Positions 35,860 through 47,014 of a stretch of DNA of 64,000 nucleotides are shown here, one piece after another. The translations under genes and the position numbers were made by a program. The stretch's first letter is position 1. Every line of letters starts with the position of its first letter. The notes beneath the pieces are model-generated. The model was not told the DNA's origin, searched no databases, and saw only the letters and a program-made list of their open reading frames with translations. Source of the DNA: Microlunatus kandeliicorticis (lineage in GTDB: Bacteria > Actinomycetota > Actinomycetes > Propionibacteriales > Propionibacteriaceae); the NCBI RefSeq assembly GCF_014137855.1, contig NZ_JACGWT010000001.1, forward strand, positions 310,001-374,000, in the 5' to 3' direction.

Positions 35860-36054
35860 TCAGTCCTCGGGGTCGAAGATCTGCTCGATCCGGAGACCGA
35901 AGGTGGCGGCGATCTTGAAGGCCAGCGGGAGGCTCGGGTCGTAGCGGCCCTTCTCCAGCGCGTTGACGGTCTGACGGGAGACGTCGAGCCGGGTGGCGAG
36001 GTCGGACTGGGTCCAGTCACGGTCGGCGCGGAGCTCGCGCAGGCGGTTCTTCAC
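35860..36054 (-). CDS. Small XRE-family transcriptional regulator
   Basis: 64 residues, a single helix-turn-helix: LRELRADRDWTQSDLATRLD, then VSRQTVNALEKGRYDPSL, and FGLRIEQIF at the end. Tiny regulators of this kind (YozG/YgzD type) often sit beside membrane proteins and control their own operon. It is the last gene of an operon with a membrane protein (36067) and a CPBP protease (36474). The probable operator is the CTTGACA repeat array before the operon. Confidence 0.85.
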   Translation of the reverse strand: MKNRLRELRADRDWTQSDLATRLDVSRQTVNALEKGRYDPSLPLAFKIAATFGLRIEQIFDPED

Positions 36055-36066
36055 GGTCGGCCCGGG

Positions 36067-36477
36067 TCAGCGGTACCGGTAGCGGGCGATCGCGCTGCCG
36101 ATCAGCCAGCAGACCGCGTAGACCGGCCAGACGTAGAGCCACGACAGGGTCGGCGCGCCGGCGCGCTCGAGCATGCCGTAGGCGAAGGTGATCACCGAGC
36201 CGGCCGCGAAGCCGACGGCCAGCGCCTCCAGCTGGATCCGCCGCTGCAGCTCGTCGGTCTCGATCAGCAGCCGGCGGACCGCCCAGCCCACCACGCCCAG
36301 AGGGATCACCGGGACCAGCACCAGCAGGTACCGGCCGACCCCGGTCGGTACACGCGGCAGCAGAGCCAGACAGATCGGCAGCAGGACCACGTAACAGGCC
36401 ATAGCGACCGCGAACCGGATCAGGTAGCGACGACCGGCGCGGGCCGGGCTGGTCGAGGACGGCTTCGGCACGGTCAC
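36067..36477 (-). CDS. Small membrane protein, four predicted segments, function unknown
   Basis: 136 residues from a GTG overlapping the upstream stop by 4 bp. Four hydrophobic stretches occur: AVAMACYVVLLPICLALL, YLLVLVPVIPLGVVGWAV, AVGFAAGSVITFAYGML and WLYVWPVYAVCWLIG. A charged loop after the second reads LLIETDELQRRIQLEAL, a motif that is common in small membrane proteins encoded next to XRE regulators (DUF2178-like). I infer a role with the adjacent protease or as a sensor, but no activity is visible. Confidence 0.65.
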   Translation of the reverse strand: MTVPKPSSTSPARAGRRYLIRFAVAMACYVVLLPICLALLPRVPTGVGRYLLVLVPVIPLGVVGWAVRRLLIETDELQRRIQLEALAVGFAAGSVITFAYGMLERAGAPTLSWLYVWPVYAVCWLIGSAIARYRYR

Positions 36478-37277
36478 ATCCTGCCGGTCGCCGCGAGGAC
36501 CATCGGCACACCCAGGAACAGGGCGTCGATCAGCCAGTGCGCGATCACCAGCGGCCACAGGGTGCGGAACCGCCGGCGCAGCAGGCCGAAGACCAGCCCG
36601 GCGAGGAAGGTCGTGATCACCCGCGCCACCACGGCGTCGACCGACAGCGCGGACAGGCCGGCGTGCTGGAGCCCGAACCCGAGCGCCACCAGCACCAGCG
36701 CGGGCCAGCGCCCGATGCGCGCAGCGAACGCGGGCTGCAGGGTCCCGCGGTAGAGCAGCTCCTCGGCGAAGGCCACGGTCACCGGCATCACGGTCAGCGT
36801 CCAGAGCGCGAAGGGCAGCGAGGGAGTGGCCAGTCCGGTCGCGGTCGCCGGGGGAGCGCCGTGGTAGACGGCCAGGTTCCCCAGGTAGGTCGCGACCACG
36901 AACGCCGGCAGCACGATGACGAAGGCGAGCAGCCCGCGGGGCACCTCGCCGGCGCGGAACCGGCCCAGCACCCCGCGCAGGCTCCGACCGTCGCGCCTCA
37001 GCAGCAGGCCGAGCGTGAGCAGCGTGATCACGTCGATCGCGACGACGTGCAGGTCGGAGGCGGCGACCGCGGTCGGCCAGGCCGGCGACAGGTGCAGGGC
37101 CCGGGCGACGGCGTACGCCGCACCGTCCCCGACGAAGATCAGCGCGCAGCGCATCAGCAACAGCCCGAGCAGCACCACCGTCGGGACCGCGGCCAGGAGC
37201 GCGCTGTCCCCGGGGCCCGTTCCGGTCGCCGGCTCCGGACTCTGCTGGGTGGTCGGTTCCGCGACCGTGTGTGACAT
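36474..37277 (-). CDS. CPBP-family intramembrane metalloprotease (Abi)
   Basis: 267 residues with about seven membrane segments. The active-site motifs are [11 protein letters not shown] (glutamate pair plus Arg), FGLQHAG with a His, and [13 protein letters not shown] with another His, which fits CPBP/CAAX-type glutamic proteases. Start ATG has a strong AGGAGGA site 6 bases upstream. It is the first gene of the operon and lies directly behind the repeat array at 37291-37340. Confidence 0.8.
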   Translation of the reverse strand: MSHTVAEPTTQQSPEPATGTGPGDSALLAAVPTVVLLGLLLMRCALIFVGDGAAYAVARALHLSPAWPTAVAASDLHVVAIDVITLLTLGLLLRRDGRSLRGVLGRFRAGEVPRGLLAFVIVLPAFVVATYLGNLAVYHGAPPATATGLATPSLPFALWTLTVMPVTVAFAEELLYRGTLQPAFAARIGRWPALVLVALGFGLQHAGLSALSVDAVVARVITTFLAGLVFGLLRRRFRTLWPLVIAHWLIDALFLGVPMVLAATGRM

Positions 37278-37290
37278 GGTTCCTCCTGAG

Positions 37291-37340
37291 GTCAAGGACG
37301 CTTGACACAAGGAAAGCACCCTTGACACCGCGTTGGCAAG
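37291..37340 (-). promoter_or_regulatory. Repeated GTCAAG/CTTGACA array, candidate operator of the XRE regulator
   Basis: GTCAAG-GACG-CTTGAC (37291-37306) is an inverted repeat. CTTGACA occurs again at 37321-37327, exactly 20 bases after the copy at 37301, and a variant TTGGCAAG is at 37333. The two-turn spacing is typical of dimeric regulators. The array lies between the operon start (37277) and the divergent ureohydrolase gene (37403). Confidence 0.5.
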
Positions 37341-37390
37341 CACCCTTTCCATTCGGTCCACCGGAACCCTGTCGGCCGGCGGTCGGTCGC

Positions 37391-37396
37391 GATACT
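37391..37396 (+). promoter_or_regulatory. -10 box GATACT, leaderless start
   Basis: GATACT ends 6 bases before the GTG at 37403. Confidence 0.45.
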
Positions 37397-37402
37397 GAAC
37401 CG

Positions 37403-38383
37403 GTGACCACTGCCGGACCGCCTGCACCCGACGCCGTCCCGCCGATCGGCCCGCCGGACGCGTCCCGCAGCCCGCGCTACACCGGTCCGGCCACCTTCGC
37501 CCGGCTGCCGCGCACCGAGGACCTGCCCGCCGGCCGACCGGTCGACGTCGCCGTGCTCGGCATCCCGTTCGACACCGGGGTCAGCTACCGGCCGGGTGCC
37601 CGGTTCGGCCCGGCACACGTCCGGCAGAGCTCGCGACTGCTCCGTCCCTACAACCCCGAGCTCGACGTCTCGCCGTTCGGCGTCCTGCAGGTGGCCGACG
37701 CCGGAGACCTCGAGGTCAACCCGTTCCACATCGACGAGGCGATCGCCCAGATCGAGCAGGGGGCGGCCGCGGTCACCGCCGACGGTGCCCGGCTGCTCAG
37801 CCTCGGCGGCGACCACACCATCGCGCTGCCGCTGCTCCGGGTGGCGCACCGTCGGCACGGGCCGCTCGCCGTCCTGCACTTCGACGCCCACCTCGACACC
37901 TGGGACACCTACTTCGGCGAGCCCTACACCCACGGCACCCCCTTCCGACGGGCCTCGGAGGAGGGATTGCTCGACCGCGACCACTGCCTGCACGTCGGCA
38001 CCCGCGCCTCGCTCTACGGCCCCGAGGACCTGCCCGCCTCGGCCGATCTCGGGTTCGCCACCCTCGGCTGCACCGAGCTGGAGCGGATAGGCGTCGACGC
38101 CGTCGTCGAGCGGATGCGCGCACGGCTCGGCGACCGTCCGGTCTACGTCTCGGTGGACATCGACGTGCTCGACCCAGGGTTCGCCCCCGGCACCGGGACC
38201 CCGGAGTCGGGCGGGATGAGCTCGCGCGAGCTGCTCGCCGCGATCCGCGGTCTGGCCGGGCTGGAGATCGTCGGGGCCGACGTGGTCGAGGTCGCTCCGG
38301 CCTACGACCACGCCGAGGTCACCGGGATCGCCGCCGCGCACGTCGCCTACGAGCTGCTCAGCGTGCTCGCCGCAGGACGGTAG
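37403..38383 (+). CDS. Ureohydrolase of the agmatinase/arginase family
   Basis: 326 residues. Two-manganese site motifs are complete: [12 protein letters not shown] (His), [10 protein letters not shown] (Asp-His-Asp) and [14 protein letters not shown] (two Asp). It hydrolyses a guanidino compound to urea and an amine. Agmatine is the default guess, but the following NCS1 permease points to an imported guanidino compound; guanidinobutyrate, guanidinopropionate or guanidine are also possible. The start is set by a leaderless -10 box. Confidence 0.85.
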   Translation: MTTAGPPAPDAVPPIGPPDASRSPRYTGPATFARLPRTEDLPAGRPVDVAVLGIPFDTGVSYRPGARFGPAHVRQSSRLLRPYNPELDVSPFGVLQVADAGDLEVNPFHIDEAIAQIEQGAAAVTADGARLLSLGGDHTIALPLLRVAHRRHGPLAVLHFDAHLDTWDTYFGEPYTHGTPFRRASEEGLLDRDHCLHVGTRASLYGPEDLPASADLGFATLGCTELERIGVDAVVERMRARLGDRPVYVSVDIDVLDPGFAPGTGTPESGGMSSRELLAAIRGLAGLEIVGADVVEVAPAYDHAEVTGIAAAHVAYELLSVLAAGR

Positions 38384-38470
38384 GGCGACCTCCGCCCTCC
38401 GACGGTCTCACGGGCCTTCGCTGGGCTCGGACGACGGGCGTGGTGCTGGTCGGGACCGGCCCGGCGGGTC

Positions 38471-38476
38471 CAGAGT
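38471..38476 (+). promoter_or_regulatory. -10-like box CAGAGT before the permease
   Basis: CAGAGT ends 6 bases before the ATG at 38483. The first base departs from TANNNT, so this is weak. Confidence 0.3.
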
Positions 38477-38482
38477 GTGCCC

Positions 38483-39946
38483 ATGACCACCACCGATGGC
38501 GGCACGAGCAGCCGCGGGGCGCTCGAGGTCCGGTCGATCGACTACGTGCCGCTGCGCGAACGGCACGGCAAGACCTGGCACCTGGGTCCGCTCTGGTTCA
38601 TGTCCAACGCCCAGATCGCCACCCTCGCGGTCGGACTGATCAGCATCACCGACGGCGCCTCGCTGTTCTGGTCGGTGCTGGCGATCATCGTCGGGGTGCT
38701 GGTCGGCACCCTGTTCATGGCCTTCCACTCCGCGCAGGGGCCGCAGCTCGGGCTGCCGCAGATGATCCAGTCGCGGCCCCAGTTCGGCTACCTCGGGGCC
38801 CTGCTGGTCTGGTTGTTCGCCTATCTCCAGTACGCCGGCTTCAACGTGTTCAACACCATCCTGGCTGGCAACGCGCTCAGCACCGCGACCGCCGGCTCGA
38901 CCAAGCTCTGGGTGGTCGTGGTCACCGTGGTCGCGCTGGTGGTCGCGCTGGTCGGCTACGACCTGATCCACCGGGCCGAGCGGGTCCTGACCTACCTGAT
39001 GCTGGTGATCTTCGGCCTGTTCACCGTCAGCCTGTTCCTGGTCGACTACCCGGCCGGGACGTTCGCCGTCGGCGAGTTCCACGCGGCCCCCTTCCTGGCC
39101 CAGTTCGGGGTGGTCGCCGGCTACCAGATCAGCTGGGCGATCTACGTCTCGGACTACTCGCGCTATCTCCGGCCCGACGTTCCGGTGCGCACGACCTTCT
39201 GGTGGACCTACCTCGGCTCCGCGCTCGGCGGCGGCTGGATGATGATCGTCGGCTCGGTGCTGGTCGCCTGGATCGGCGCGGACAAGTTCAGCGGCACCGG
39301 CATCCCGGAGATCGAGCAGATCGGTGACCGGCTGTTCACCGGGTTCGGGCCGATCGTGCTGATCCTCGCCGCGCTCGGACTGGTCTCGGTCACCGCGCTC
39401 AACATGTACGGCGGGTCCCTGACCCTGATCAGCGCGGTCGACTCGTTCCGCCGCGTCCGCCCGACGGTCGCGATCCGCGCGCTGATGATCGGCTTCACCG
39501 CCCTGCTCTCGCTGATCGGCGCGCTGGCCGCGAGCGACAGCTTCCTCAAGACCTTCAACGTCTTCCTGCTGCTGATCTTGTACCTGTTCATCCCCTGGAC
39601 GGCGGTCAACCTGGTCGACTTCTACCTGGTCCGCCGCGGCCACTACGCCATCGCCGAGATCTTCAAGCCGCGGGGCCTGTACGGCCGCTGGGGCTGGCGG
39701 GGCATCGTCAGCTACGTCGTCGGCTTCGTGGTGATGGTGCCGTTCTTCGACCTGGGGGACCCCTACACCGGGCCGGTGGCCAAGGCGCTCGGTGGCGCCG
39801 ACATCTCCTTCTTCGTCGGGCTGCCGGTGGCCGGCGTCCTCTACTACCTGCTGTCCCGTTCGATCGACGTGGCGGCCGAGCGGCGCGCGGCCGAGGCGGA
39901 GGCCGACGAGCTCGAACGGGCCGCCGAGCAGCACCAGACCGTCTGA
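38483..39946 (+). CDS. NCS1-family permease (cytosine/purine/allantoin type)
   Basis: 487 residues, twelve predicted membrane segments. The N-terminus VRSIDYVPLRERHGK is the usual NCS1 cytoplasmic start, followed by WFMSNAQIATLAVG. Other marks are PQMIQSRPQFGYLG, ISWAIYVSDYSRYLRPDV and IPWTAVNLVDFYLVRRG. Members couple uptake of nucleobases, allantoin or hydantoins to protons or sodium. Paired here with a ureohydrolase, so it may carry the guanidino substrate or a purine breakdown product. The C-terminal tail is acidic and helical. Confidence 0.85.
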   Translation: MTTTDGGTSSRGALEVRSIDYVPLRERHGKTWHLGPLWFMSNAQIATLAVGLISITDGASLFWSVLAIIVGVLVGTLFMAFHSAQGPQLGLPQMIQSRPQFGYLGALLVWLFAYLQYAGFNVFNTILAGNALSTATAGSTKLWVVVVTVVALVVALVGYDLIHRAERVLTYLMLVIFGLFTVSLFLVDYPAGTFAVGEFHAAPFLAQFGVVAGYQISWAIYVSDYSRYLRPDVPVRTTFWWTYLGSALGGGWMMIVGSVLVAWIGADKFSGTGIPEIEQIGDRLFTGFGPIVLILAALGLVSVTALNMYGGSLTLISAVDSFRRVRPTVAIRALMIGFTALLSLIGALAASDSFLKTFNVFLLLILYLFIPWTAVNLVDFYLVRRGHYAIAEIFKPRGLYGRWGWRGIVSYVVGFVVMVPFFDLGDPYTGPVAKALGGADISFFVGLPVAGVLYYLLSRSIDVAAERRAAEAEADELERAAEQHQTV

Positions 39947-39966
39947 CCGCCGGCGGCGCCGGCGCA

Positions 39967-39972
39967 TAGAGT
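39967..39972 (+). promoter_or_regulatory. -10 box TAGAGT, leaderless start
   Basis: TAGAGT ends 6 bases before the ATG at 39979. A CTGACC -35-like box lies 18 bases further up (39943-39948). Confidence 0.55.
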
Positions 39973-39978
39973 GCCGAC

Positions 39979-41076
39979 ATGACCTCGCAGACCCAGCGCC
40001 CGCCCGAGGGGATGGTCGACTGGGAGGTGGCCCTGGCCACCGCACGCAGGCTGGTCAAGCCCGGTCCGCCGATCTCCCGCACCGGTGCCCAGCAGGCGGT
40101 CGCCGACCTGCGCCGGGCGGCCGGACGGGCCGAGAGCTACGTCGCCGAGGTCACCGGACTGGCCGCGCCGAGCGCCACCGCGCCGGTGCTGGTGGTCGAC
40201 CGGCCCGGCTGGATCCAGGCCAACGTCGACGCCTTCGCCCAGATCCTCACCCCGCTCACCGCGCGGCTGGCCGACCGGGTCGGCAGTTCGGCGTTCGCCC
40301 CGATCGGCTCGCGGATCAGCGGCGCCGAGGTCGGAGCCCTGCTCAGCTACCTGGCACCCAAGGTGCTCGGTCAGTTCGATCCGTTCTTCCCGGGTGGACC
40401 GGGGGAGCCCGGCGGCCGGCTGCTGCTGGTCGCCCCCAACGTGGTGGCCGTCGAGCGCGAGCTCCGGCTCGACCCGGCCGACTTCCGGCTCTGGGTCTGC
40501 CTGCACGAGGAGACGCACCGGGTCCAGTTCACCGCCGTGCCGTGGCTGCGCGACCACCTCAACGCCCAGATCGCCGCCGTGGTCGACGGCACCGAGGTGG
40601 ACGCCGCCGCGGTGCTCTCGATGATCAGGAACGCCGCCTCGGCGATCGGCGAGGCGCTGCGCGGGAACGAGGAGATCTCGATCACCGACCTGGTGCAGAC
40701 GCCGGCCCAGCGCGGCGTGGTCGAGCACATCACCGCGTTGATGTCGCTGCTCGAGGGTCACGCCGACGTGGTGATGGACAGCGTCGGACCCGAGGTGGTG
40801 CCGAGCGTGGCCACCATCCGCAGCCGGTTCGACGTCCGTCGCGACGGGCGCGGGCCGGACAAGATCATCCGCCGGCTGCTCGGGCTCGACGCCAAGCTCC
40901 GGCAGTACCGCGACGGTGCCCGGTTCTGCCGGCAGGTCATCGAGCAGGTCGGGATGGACGGCTTCAACCGGGTCTGGACCTCACCGGAGACGCTCCCCAC
41001 CAAGGACGAGATCGCCGACCCGGGGCTGTGGGTGGCCCGGGTGGGTCGTCCGGCGGTCGGCGACCCGCGGGACTGA
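39979..41076 (+). CDS. DUF2342 / F420-associated zinc-dependent hydrolase
   Basis: 365 residues. The zincin motif HEETH lies at 176-180 within LWVCLHEETHRVQF, and a second conserved motif, LMSLLEGHADVVMD, follows about 80 residues later and could give the third metal ligand. The N-terminus MVDWEVALATARRL is typical. Members are called coenzyme F420 biosynthesis-associated hydrolases, a name based on context rather than proven activity. It stands before tilS and hpt, the same order as in mycobacteria. Confidence 0.85.
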   Translation: MTSQTQRPPEGMVDWEVALATARRLVKPGPPISRTGAQQAVADLRRAAGRAESYVAEVTGLAAPSATAPVLVVDRPGWIQANVDAFAQILTPLTARLADRVGSSAFAPIGSRISGAEVGALLSYLAPKVLGQFDPFFPGGPGEPGGRLLLVAPNVVAVERELRLDPADFRLWVCLHEETHRVQFTAVPWLRDHLNAQIAAVVDGTEVDAAAVLSMIRNAASAIGEALRGNEEISITDLVQTPAQRGVVEHITALMSLLEGHADVVMDSVGPEVVPSVATIRSRFDVRRDGRGPDKIIRRLLGLDAKLRQYRDGARFCRQVIEQVGMDGFNRVWTSPETLPTKDEIADPGLWVARVGRPAVGDPRD

Positions 41077-41081
41077 CCCGG

Positions 41082-42134
41082 GTGGCGCGGCGCGCGCTCG
41101 GTCCGGCGACCCTCCGGGCGGTCCAGGCCCTCGCGGCCGCCGCCCGCGACACCGCGGCGCCGCCGCGCTGGCTGCTCGGCTGCTCCGGCGGACCGGACTC
41201 GCTCGCGCTGGCCGCCGCGGCGGTCCGGGTGGCCGCCGGCCGGGACGACCTCCGGGTCGGGGCCGTCGTGGTCGACCACGGTCTCCAACCCGGCTCCGCC
41301 GACGCCGCTGCCCGCGCCGCGGACGCGGTGCGCGCGATCGGCCTGACCGACGTGGTCGTCCGCGCCGCCGGCCCCGGCCCGGCCGACGCGGGTCCCGAGG
41401 GGGCCGCCCGGACCGCCCGCTACGCCGTGCTCGAGGAGGAGGCCGCCGCGCGCGAGGCCGACCTGCTGCTCGGCCACACCCTCGACGACCAGGCCGAGAC
41501 CGTGCTGCTCGGGCTGCTCCGCGGCTCGGGCCCGCGGTCGCTGGCCGCGATGGCGCCGCGCGCGGGCCGCCGGCTGCGGCCGTTCCTGGGGGGCGACGCT
41601 CCCGGGCTACGGCGCGCCGACACCGAGGCGGTCTGCGCCGAGCTCGGGCTTGACCCCTGGCGCGACCCGCACAACGCCGACCCCCGGTTCCGCCGGGTGG
41701 CCGTCCGCGAGCGGCTGCTCCCGGCGCTCGCCGCCCTGGCGGACGCCCCGCCGGACGCGCTGACCGACGCCCTGGTGCGGACCGCCGCCCTCGCCCGCGA
41801 CGACGCCGACCTGCTCGACGAGCTGGCCGACGGGCTGGCCCGGGAGTGCCGGACCACCGAGCCGACCGGCCCCGCCGGTCTGCGCTGCGCCCCGCTCGGT
41901 CCGGCACCGCGTGCCCTCCGGACCCGGGTGCTCCGCCGCTGGCTGGTCGAGGCCGGCGCACCCGAGCCGGCTCTGGTCCACGTCCGGGCCGTCGAGGCGC
42001 TGGTCACCGACTGGCGCGGGCAGCGGTTCGTCGAGGTCCCCGGGCTCCGGGTCCGCCGGGCGGGCGACCGGCTGCTCGCGGTGCCCGCCGGCGCCGGGCC
42101 GAGCGGTGTGGGCGGTCCCGAACCCGTCTCGTAG
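41082..42134 (+). CDS. tilS: tRNA(Ile)-lysidine synthetase
   Basis: 350 residues. The ATP-binding P-loop is LLGCSGGPDSLALAAA, followed by VVVDHGLQPGS, ARYAVLEEEA and GHTLDDQAETVLLGLLRGSG, all typical of TilS. It attaches lysine to C34 of tRNA-Ile with anticodon CAU, so that AUA is read. The C-terminal part contains FVEVPGLRVRRAGDRLL. GTG start, five bases after the previous stop. Essential in most bacteria. Confidence 0.9.
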   Translation: MARRALGPATLRAVQALAAAARDTAAPPRWLLGCSGGPDSLALAAAAVRVAAGRDDLRVGAVVVDHGLQPGSADAAARAADAVRAIGLTDVVVRAAGPGPADAGPEGAARTARYAVLEEEAAAREADLLLGHTLDDQAETVLLGLLRGSGPRSLAAMAPRAGRRLRPFLGGDAPGLRRADTEAVCAELGLDPWRDPHNADPRFRRVAVRERLLPALAALADAPPDALTDALVRTAALARDDADLLDELADGLARECRTTEPTGPAGLRCAPLGPAPRALRTRVLRRWLVEAGAPEPALVHVRAVEALVTDWRGQRFVEVPGLRVRRAGDRLLAVPAGAGPSGVGGPEPVS

Positions 42135-42137
42135 GGT
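42132..42137 (+). promoter_or_regulatory. -10 box TAGGGT, leaderless start of hpt
   Basis: TAGGGT overlaps the stop codon of tilS and ends 7 bases before the GTG at 42145. Confidence 0.55.
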
Positions 42138-42144
42138 GTCGCCC

Positions 42145-42696
42145 GTGGACAGCGCGCACGTCGCCGACGATCTGACCCGGGTCCTCTACACCCCCGAGCA
42201 GGTGACCGAGCGGCTGCAGGCCGTGGCCGCCGAGATCGACCGGGACTACGCCGGTCAGGACCTGCTGCTGGTCGGAGTGCTCAACGGCGCGGTGATGGTG
42301 ATGGCCGACCTGTCCCGCAGCCTCAGCATCCACTGCCGGATGGACTGGATGGCCATCTCCTCCTACGGATCGGGCACCCAGTCCAGCGGGGTGGTCCGGA
42401 TCCTCAAGGACCTCAACACCGACATCTCGGGTCGGCACGTGCTGGTGGTCGAGGACATCATCGACACCGGGCTGACGCTGTCCTACCTGATCAGCAACCT
42501 GCGCTCCCGCGAGCCGGCCAGCCTCGAGATCATGACGATGTTCCGCAAGCCCGAGGCCCAGCGGAACGCGGTCGAGGTCAAGTACGTCGGCTTCGACATC
42601 CCGAACGAGTTCGTCGTGGGCTACGGCCTCGACTACGACGGCCGCTACCGGAACCTGACCGCGGTCGGCACGCTGGCTCCGCACGTCTACAGCTGA
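42145..42696 (+). CDS. hpt: Hypoxanthine phosphoribosyltransferase
   Basis: 183 residues. The PRPP-binding motif is VLVVEDIIDTGLTLSYL; other marks are LVGVLNGAVMVMADL near the N-terminus, MAISSYGSGTQSSG in the flexible loop and KYVGFDIPNEFVVGYGLDY at the end. It converts hypoxanthine or guanine and PRPP into IMP or GMP in purine salvage. Neighbours tilS and ftsH are the usual ones. GTG start supported by the leaderless promoter. Confidence 0.95.
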   Translation: MDSAHVADDLTRVLYTPEQVTERLQAVAAEIDRDYAGQDLLLVGVLNGAVMVMADLSRSLSIHCRMDWMAISSYGSGTQSSGVVRILKDLNTDISGRHVLVVEDIIDTGLTLSYLISNLRSREPASLEIMTMFRKPEAQRNAVEVKYVGFDIPNEFVVGYGLDYDGRYRNLTAVGTLAPHVYS

Positions 42697-42790
42697 GCCG
42701 GTCGGCAGGGCCCGCGGGCCAGTCTCAACGAGCGGTACCGGGGCCCGGTTCCCGGCATCCGCGGAGCGGACCCGGGTTGGGTTCTGCCGC

Positions 42791-42796
42791 TAGCCT
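42791..42796 (+). promoter_or_regulatory. -10 box TAGCCT upstream of the ftsH leader ORF
   Basis: TAGCCT ends 7 bases before the ATG at 42804, giving a leaderless transcript that begins with the small ORF and continues into ftsH. Confidence 0.5.
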
Positions 42797-42803
42797 TGCC
42801 CCC

Positions 42804-42940
42804 ATGTACGCTCGTCGGGCCGTCCCCGCCGGTCGGTGGACCGTGCGGCGTGACGTCGTGGCGCGGTTCCGGGTGTCAGCGCCCCGGCCGATCGCCCACC
42901 GCCCTCATCACTCGAACCGGGCCACTCCCGTAGGCAGGTC

Positions 42941-42944
<4 letters not shown>
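42804..42944 (+). CDS. Possible 46-residue Arg-rich leader peptide overlapping ftsH
   Basis: An open frame of 46 codons starts with ATG exactly 7 bases after a TAGCCT box and ends with a TGA that overlaps the ftsH ATG (ATGA). The peptide is rich in Arg (11 of 46), Pro and His and has no domain I recognise. Its start position fits leaderless translation, and the 4-bp overlap would couple ftsH translation to it. It may be a regulatory leader or a chance ORF. Confidence 0.4.
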
Positions 42945-45199
<2,255 letters not shown>

Positions 45200-45244
45200 G
45201 GAGAGCGGTGACCACGGGTCACCGGGTCGAGGAGAGGCACGTCG

Positions 45245-45874
45245 ATGACAGGGATTGAGCAGCAGTCCCGGATCGACCCGATCACCAGCAACCACGAGAC
45301 GCGCGGGTTCGACCACGACCGCGTGGTCGCCGCCGTGCGCGAGCTGTTGATCGGGATCGGTGAAGACCCCGAGCGCGACGGTCTGGTGGACACCCCGCAG
45401 CGGGTGGCCCGGGCCTACGCCGAGATGTTCCGCGGGCTCGAGCAGCGGCCCGAGGAGGTGCTGGCCACCACCTTCGACCTCGGGCACGACGAGCTCGTGC
45501 TGGTCAAGGACATCGAGGTGTGGAGCTGCTGCGAGCACCACCTGGTGCCGTTCACCGGGGTCGCGCACGTCGGGTACATCCCGGCGGCCAACGGCCGGAT
45601 CACCGGGCTGAGCAAGCTCGCCCGGTTGGTCGACGTCTACGCCAAGCGGCCGCAGGTGCAGGAGCGGCTGACCAGTCAGGTCGCCGACGCGCTGGTCCGG
45701 CTGCTCGACCCCCGCGGGGTGATCGTGGTGCTCGAGTGCGAGCACCTGTGCATGACCATGCGCGGCGTCCGCAAGCCGGGTGCCAAGACGGTGACCAGTG
45801 CGGTCCGCGGCGGGATGCGCGAACCGGCCACCCGGGCCGAGGTGCTCAGCCTGATCAACGCTCAGCGTCGGTGA
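45245..45874 (+). CDS. folE: GTP cyclohydrolase I
   Basis: 209 residues. Zinc-site motifs: [18 protein letters not shown] and [18 protein letters not shown]; substrate site: [20 protein letters not shown]. It opens the ring of GTP to form 7,8-dihydroneopterin triphosphate, the first step of folate synthesis. ATG start with GGAGAGG 7 bases upstream. The gene leads the folate group folE-folP-folB-folK. Confidence 0.95.
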   Translation: MTGIEQQSRIDPITSNHETRGFDHDRVVAAVRELLIGIGEDPERDGLVDTPQRVARAYAEMFRGLEQRPEEVLATTFDLGHDELVLVKDIEVWSCCEHHLVPFTGVAHVGYIPAANGRITGLSKLARLVDVYAKRPQVQERLTSQVADALVRLLDPRGVIVVLECEHLCMTMRGVRKPGAKTVTSAVRGGMREPATRAEVLSLINAQRR

Positions 45875-45989
45875 CCCGCTCGCCTCTGAGCTGCTGACCC
45901 TCCCGGTTCTCGCAGGATCCTGACCCACCGGTCCGGCCCGGGTCGGCAGCGGTCCGGGTCGGCAGCGGTGCGGGTCGGGTCGTGGCTGG

Positions 45990-45995
45990 CAGGAT
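45990..45995 (+). promoter_or_regulatory. -10-like box CAGGAT, possible leaderless start of folP
   Basis: CAGGAT ends 6 bases before the GTG at 46002. Weak because the first base is C. Confidence 0.3.
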
Positions 45996-46001
45996 GTCCC
46001 G

Positions 46002-46850
46002 GTGACCGTCTCAGCCGTGGTCGACGGGCTCCCCGACCCCGGCCGCACCCTGGTGATGGGTGTGGTCAACGTGACCCCGGACAGCTTCTCCGACGGCGGT
46101 GAGTGGCTCGAGCCCGAGGCGGCCGTCCGGCACGGTCTCGAGCTGGTCGCCGAGGGGGCGGACCTCGTCGACGTCGGCGGGGAGTCCACCCGTCCCGGGG
46201 CCGGGCGCCCGAGCCAGCACGAGGAGCTCCGTCGGGTGCTCCCGGTGGTCGGGGCGCTGGCCGCTGCCGGTGCGGTGGTCAGCGTGGACACGATGCGTGC
46301 CGAGGTGGCCCGTCAGGCTGTCGAGGCGGGCGCGCGGCTGGTCAACGACGTGTCGGGCGGTCAGGCCGACCCGGCGATGATGCCGCTGGTGGCCGAGCTC
46401 GGCGTCCCCTACGTGTGCATGCACTGGCGCGGACACGCGGCCGGGATGCAGCGCCGGGCCGTCTACGGCGACGTGGTCGCCGAGGTCGCGGCCGAGCTGC
46501 GTCGGCAGGCCGAACGGGCCGTCCGGGCCGGGATCGCGCCCGAGCGGCTGGTGCTCGACCCCGGTTTCGGGTTCGCCAAGACCGGTGAGCACAACTGGAC
46601 CCTGCTCGCCAGGCTGCAGCGGCTGGACCTCGGCTTCCCCCTGCTCGCCGGCGTCTCGCGCAAGGCCTTCCTCGGTCACCTGCTGGCCGGGCCCGACGGC
46701 GCGCCCCGTCCGGCCCGCGAGCGCGACGACGCCTCGCTCGCCCTCACCACCGTGCTCGCCGGGCTCGGGATCTGGGGCGTCCGGACGCACACCGTCCGAC
46801 CCCACCGCGACGCGGTGGCCGTCGTGCAGCGGTTGCTCGACGTCCGCTGA
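46002..46850 (+). CDS. folP: Dihydropteroate synthase
   Basis: 282 residues. The signature regions are VMGVVNVTPDSFSDGG at the N-terminus, DVGGESTRPGAGR, VSVDTMRAEVARQ, LVNDVSGGQ, DPGFGFAKTGEHN and LAGVSRKAFLG. It joins p-aminobenzoate to the pterin and is the sulfonamide target. The C-terminus VRTHTVRPHRDAV is typical. GTG start. All catalytic parts look intact, so it is the FolP1-type enzyme rather than the inactive FolP2 type. Confidence 0.95.
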   Translation: MTVSAVVDGLPDPGRTLVMGVVNVTPDSFSDGGEWLEPEAAVRHGLELVAEGADLVDVGGESTRPGAGRPSQHEELRRVLPVVGALAAAGAVVSVDTMRAEVARQAVEAGARLVNDVSGGQADPAMMPLVAELGVPYVCMHWRGHAAGMQRRAVYGDVVAEVAAELRRQAERAVRAGIAPERLVLDPGFGFAKTGEHNWTLLARLQRLDLGFPLLAGVSRKAFLGHLLAGPDGAPRPARERDDASLALTTVLAGLGIWGVRTHTVRPHRDAVAVVQRLLDVR

Positions 46851-46893
46851 CCGGACCCGGATCACCGATTCGGGGTCTGTCGGCCCATCCGGC

Positions 46894-46899
46894 TAGTCT
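46894..46899 (+). promoter_or_regulatory. -10 box TAGTCT upstream of folB
   Basis: TAGTCT lies 115 bases before the folB ATG. The transcript would start near 46906 and have a leader of about 110 bases holding the small inverted repeat CACAG-CTGGAA-CTGTG. Confidence 0.4.
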
Positions 46900-47014
46900 G
46901 GCGATGCAATTCACAGCTGGAACTGTGCCCGGACACAGCCCTCCCGGGGCCGGCCCCACCAGCATCCCGAGCGAGCCGACCGTCGGTCGGTCCCGACCCG
47001 AGAGACGAGGTGAC

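Noticed and set aside
37291-37306. Guanidine-II (mini-ykkC) riboswitch before the ureohydrolase gene
   Set aside because: The single hairpin has a GACG loop instead of two ACGR loops, and the gene seems to be transcribed from a start downstream of it.
46904-47014. Longer FolB beginning at ATG 46904
   Set aside because: The added residues are not like the family, and the ATG at 47015 has a good ribosome site.
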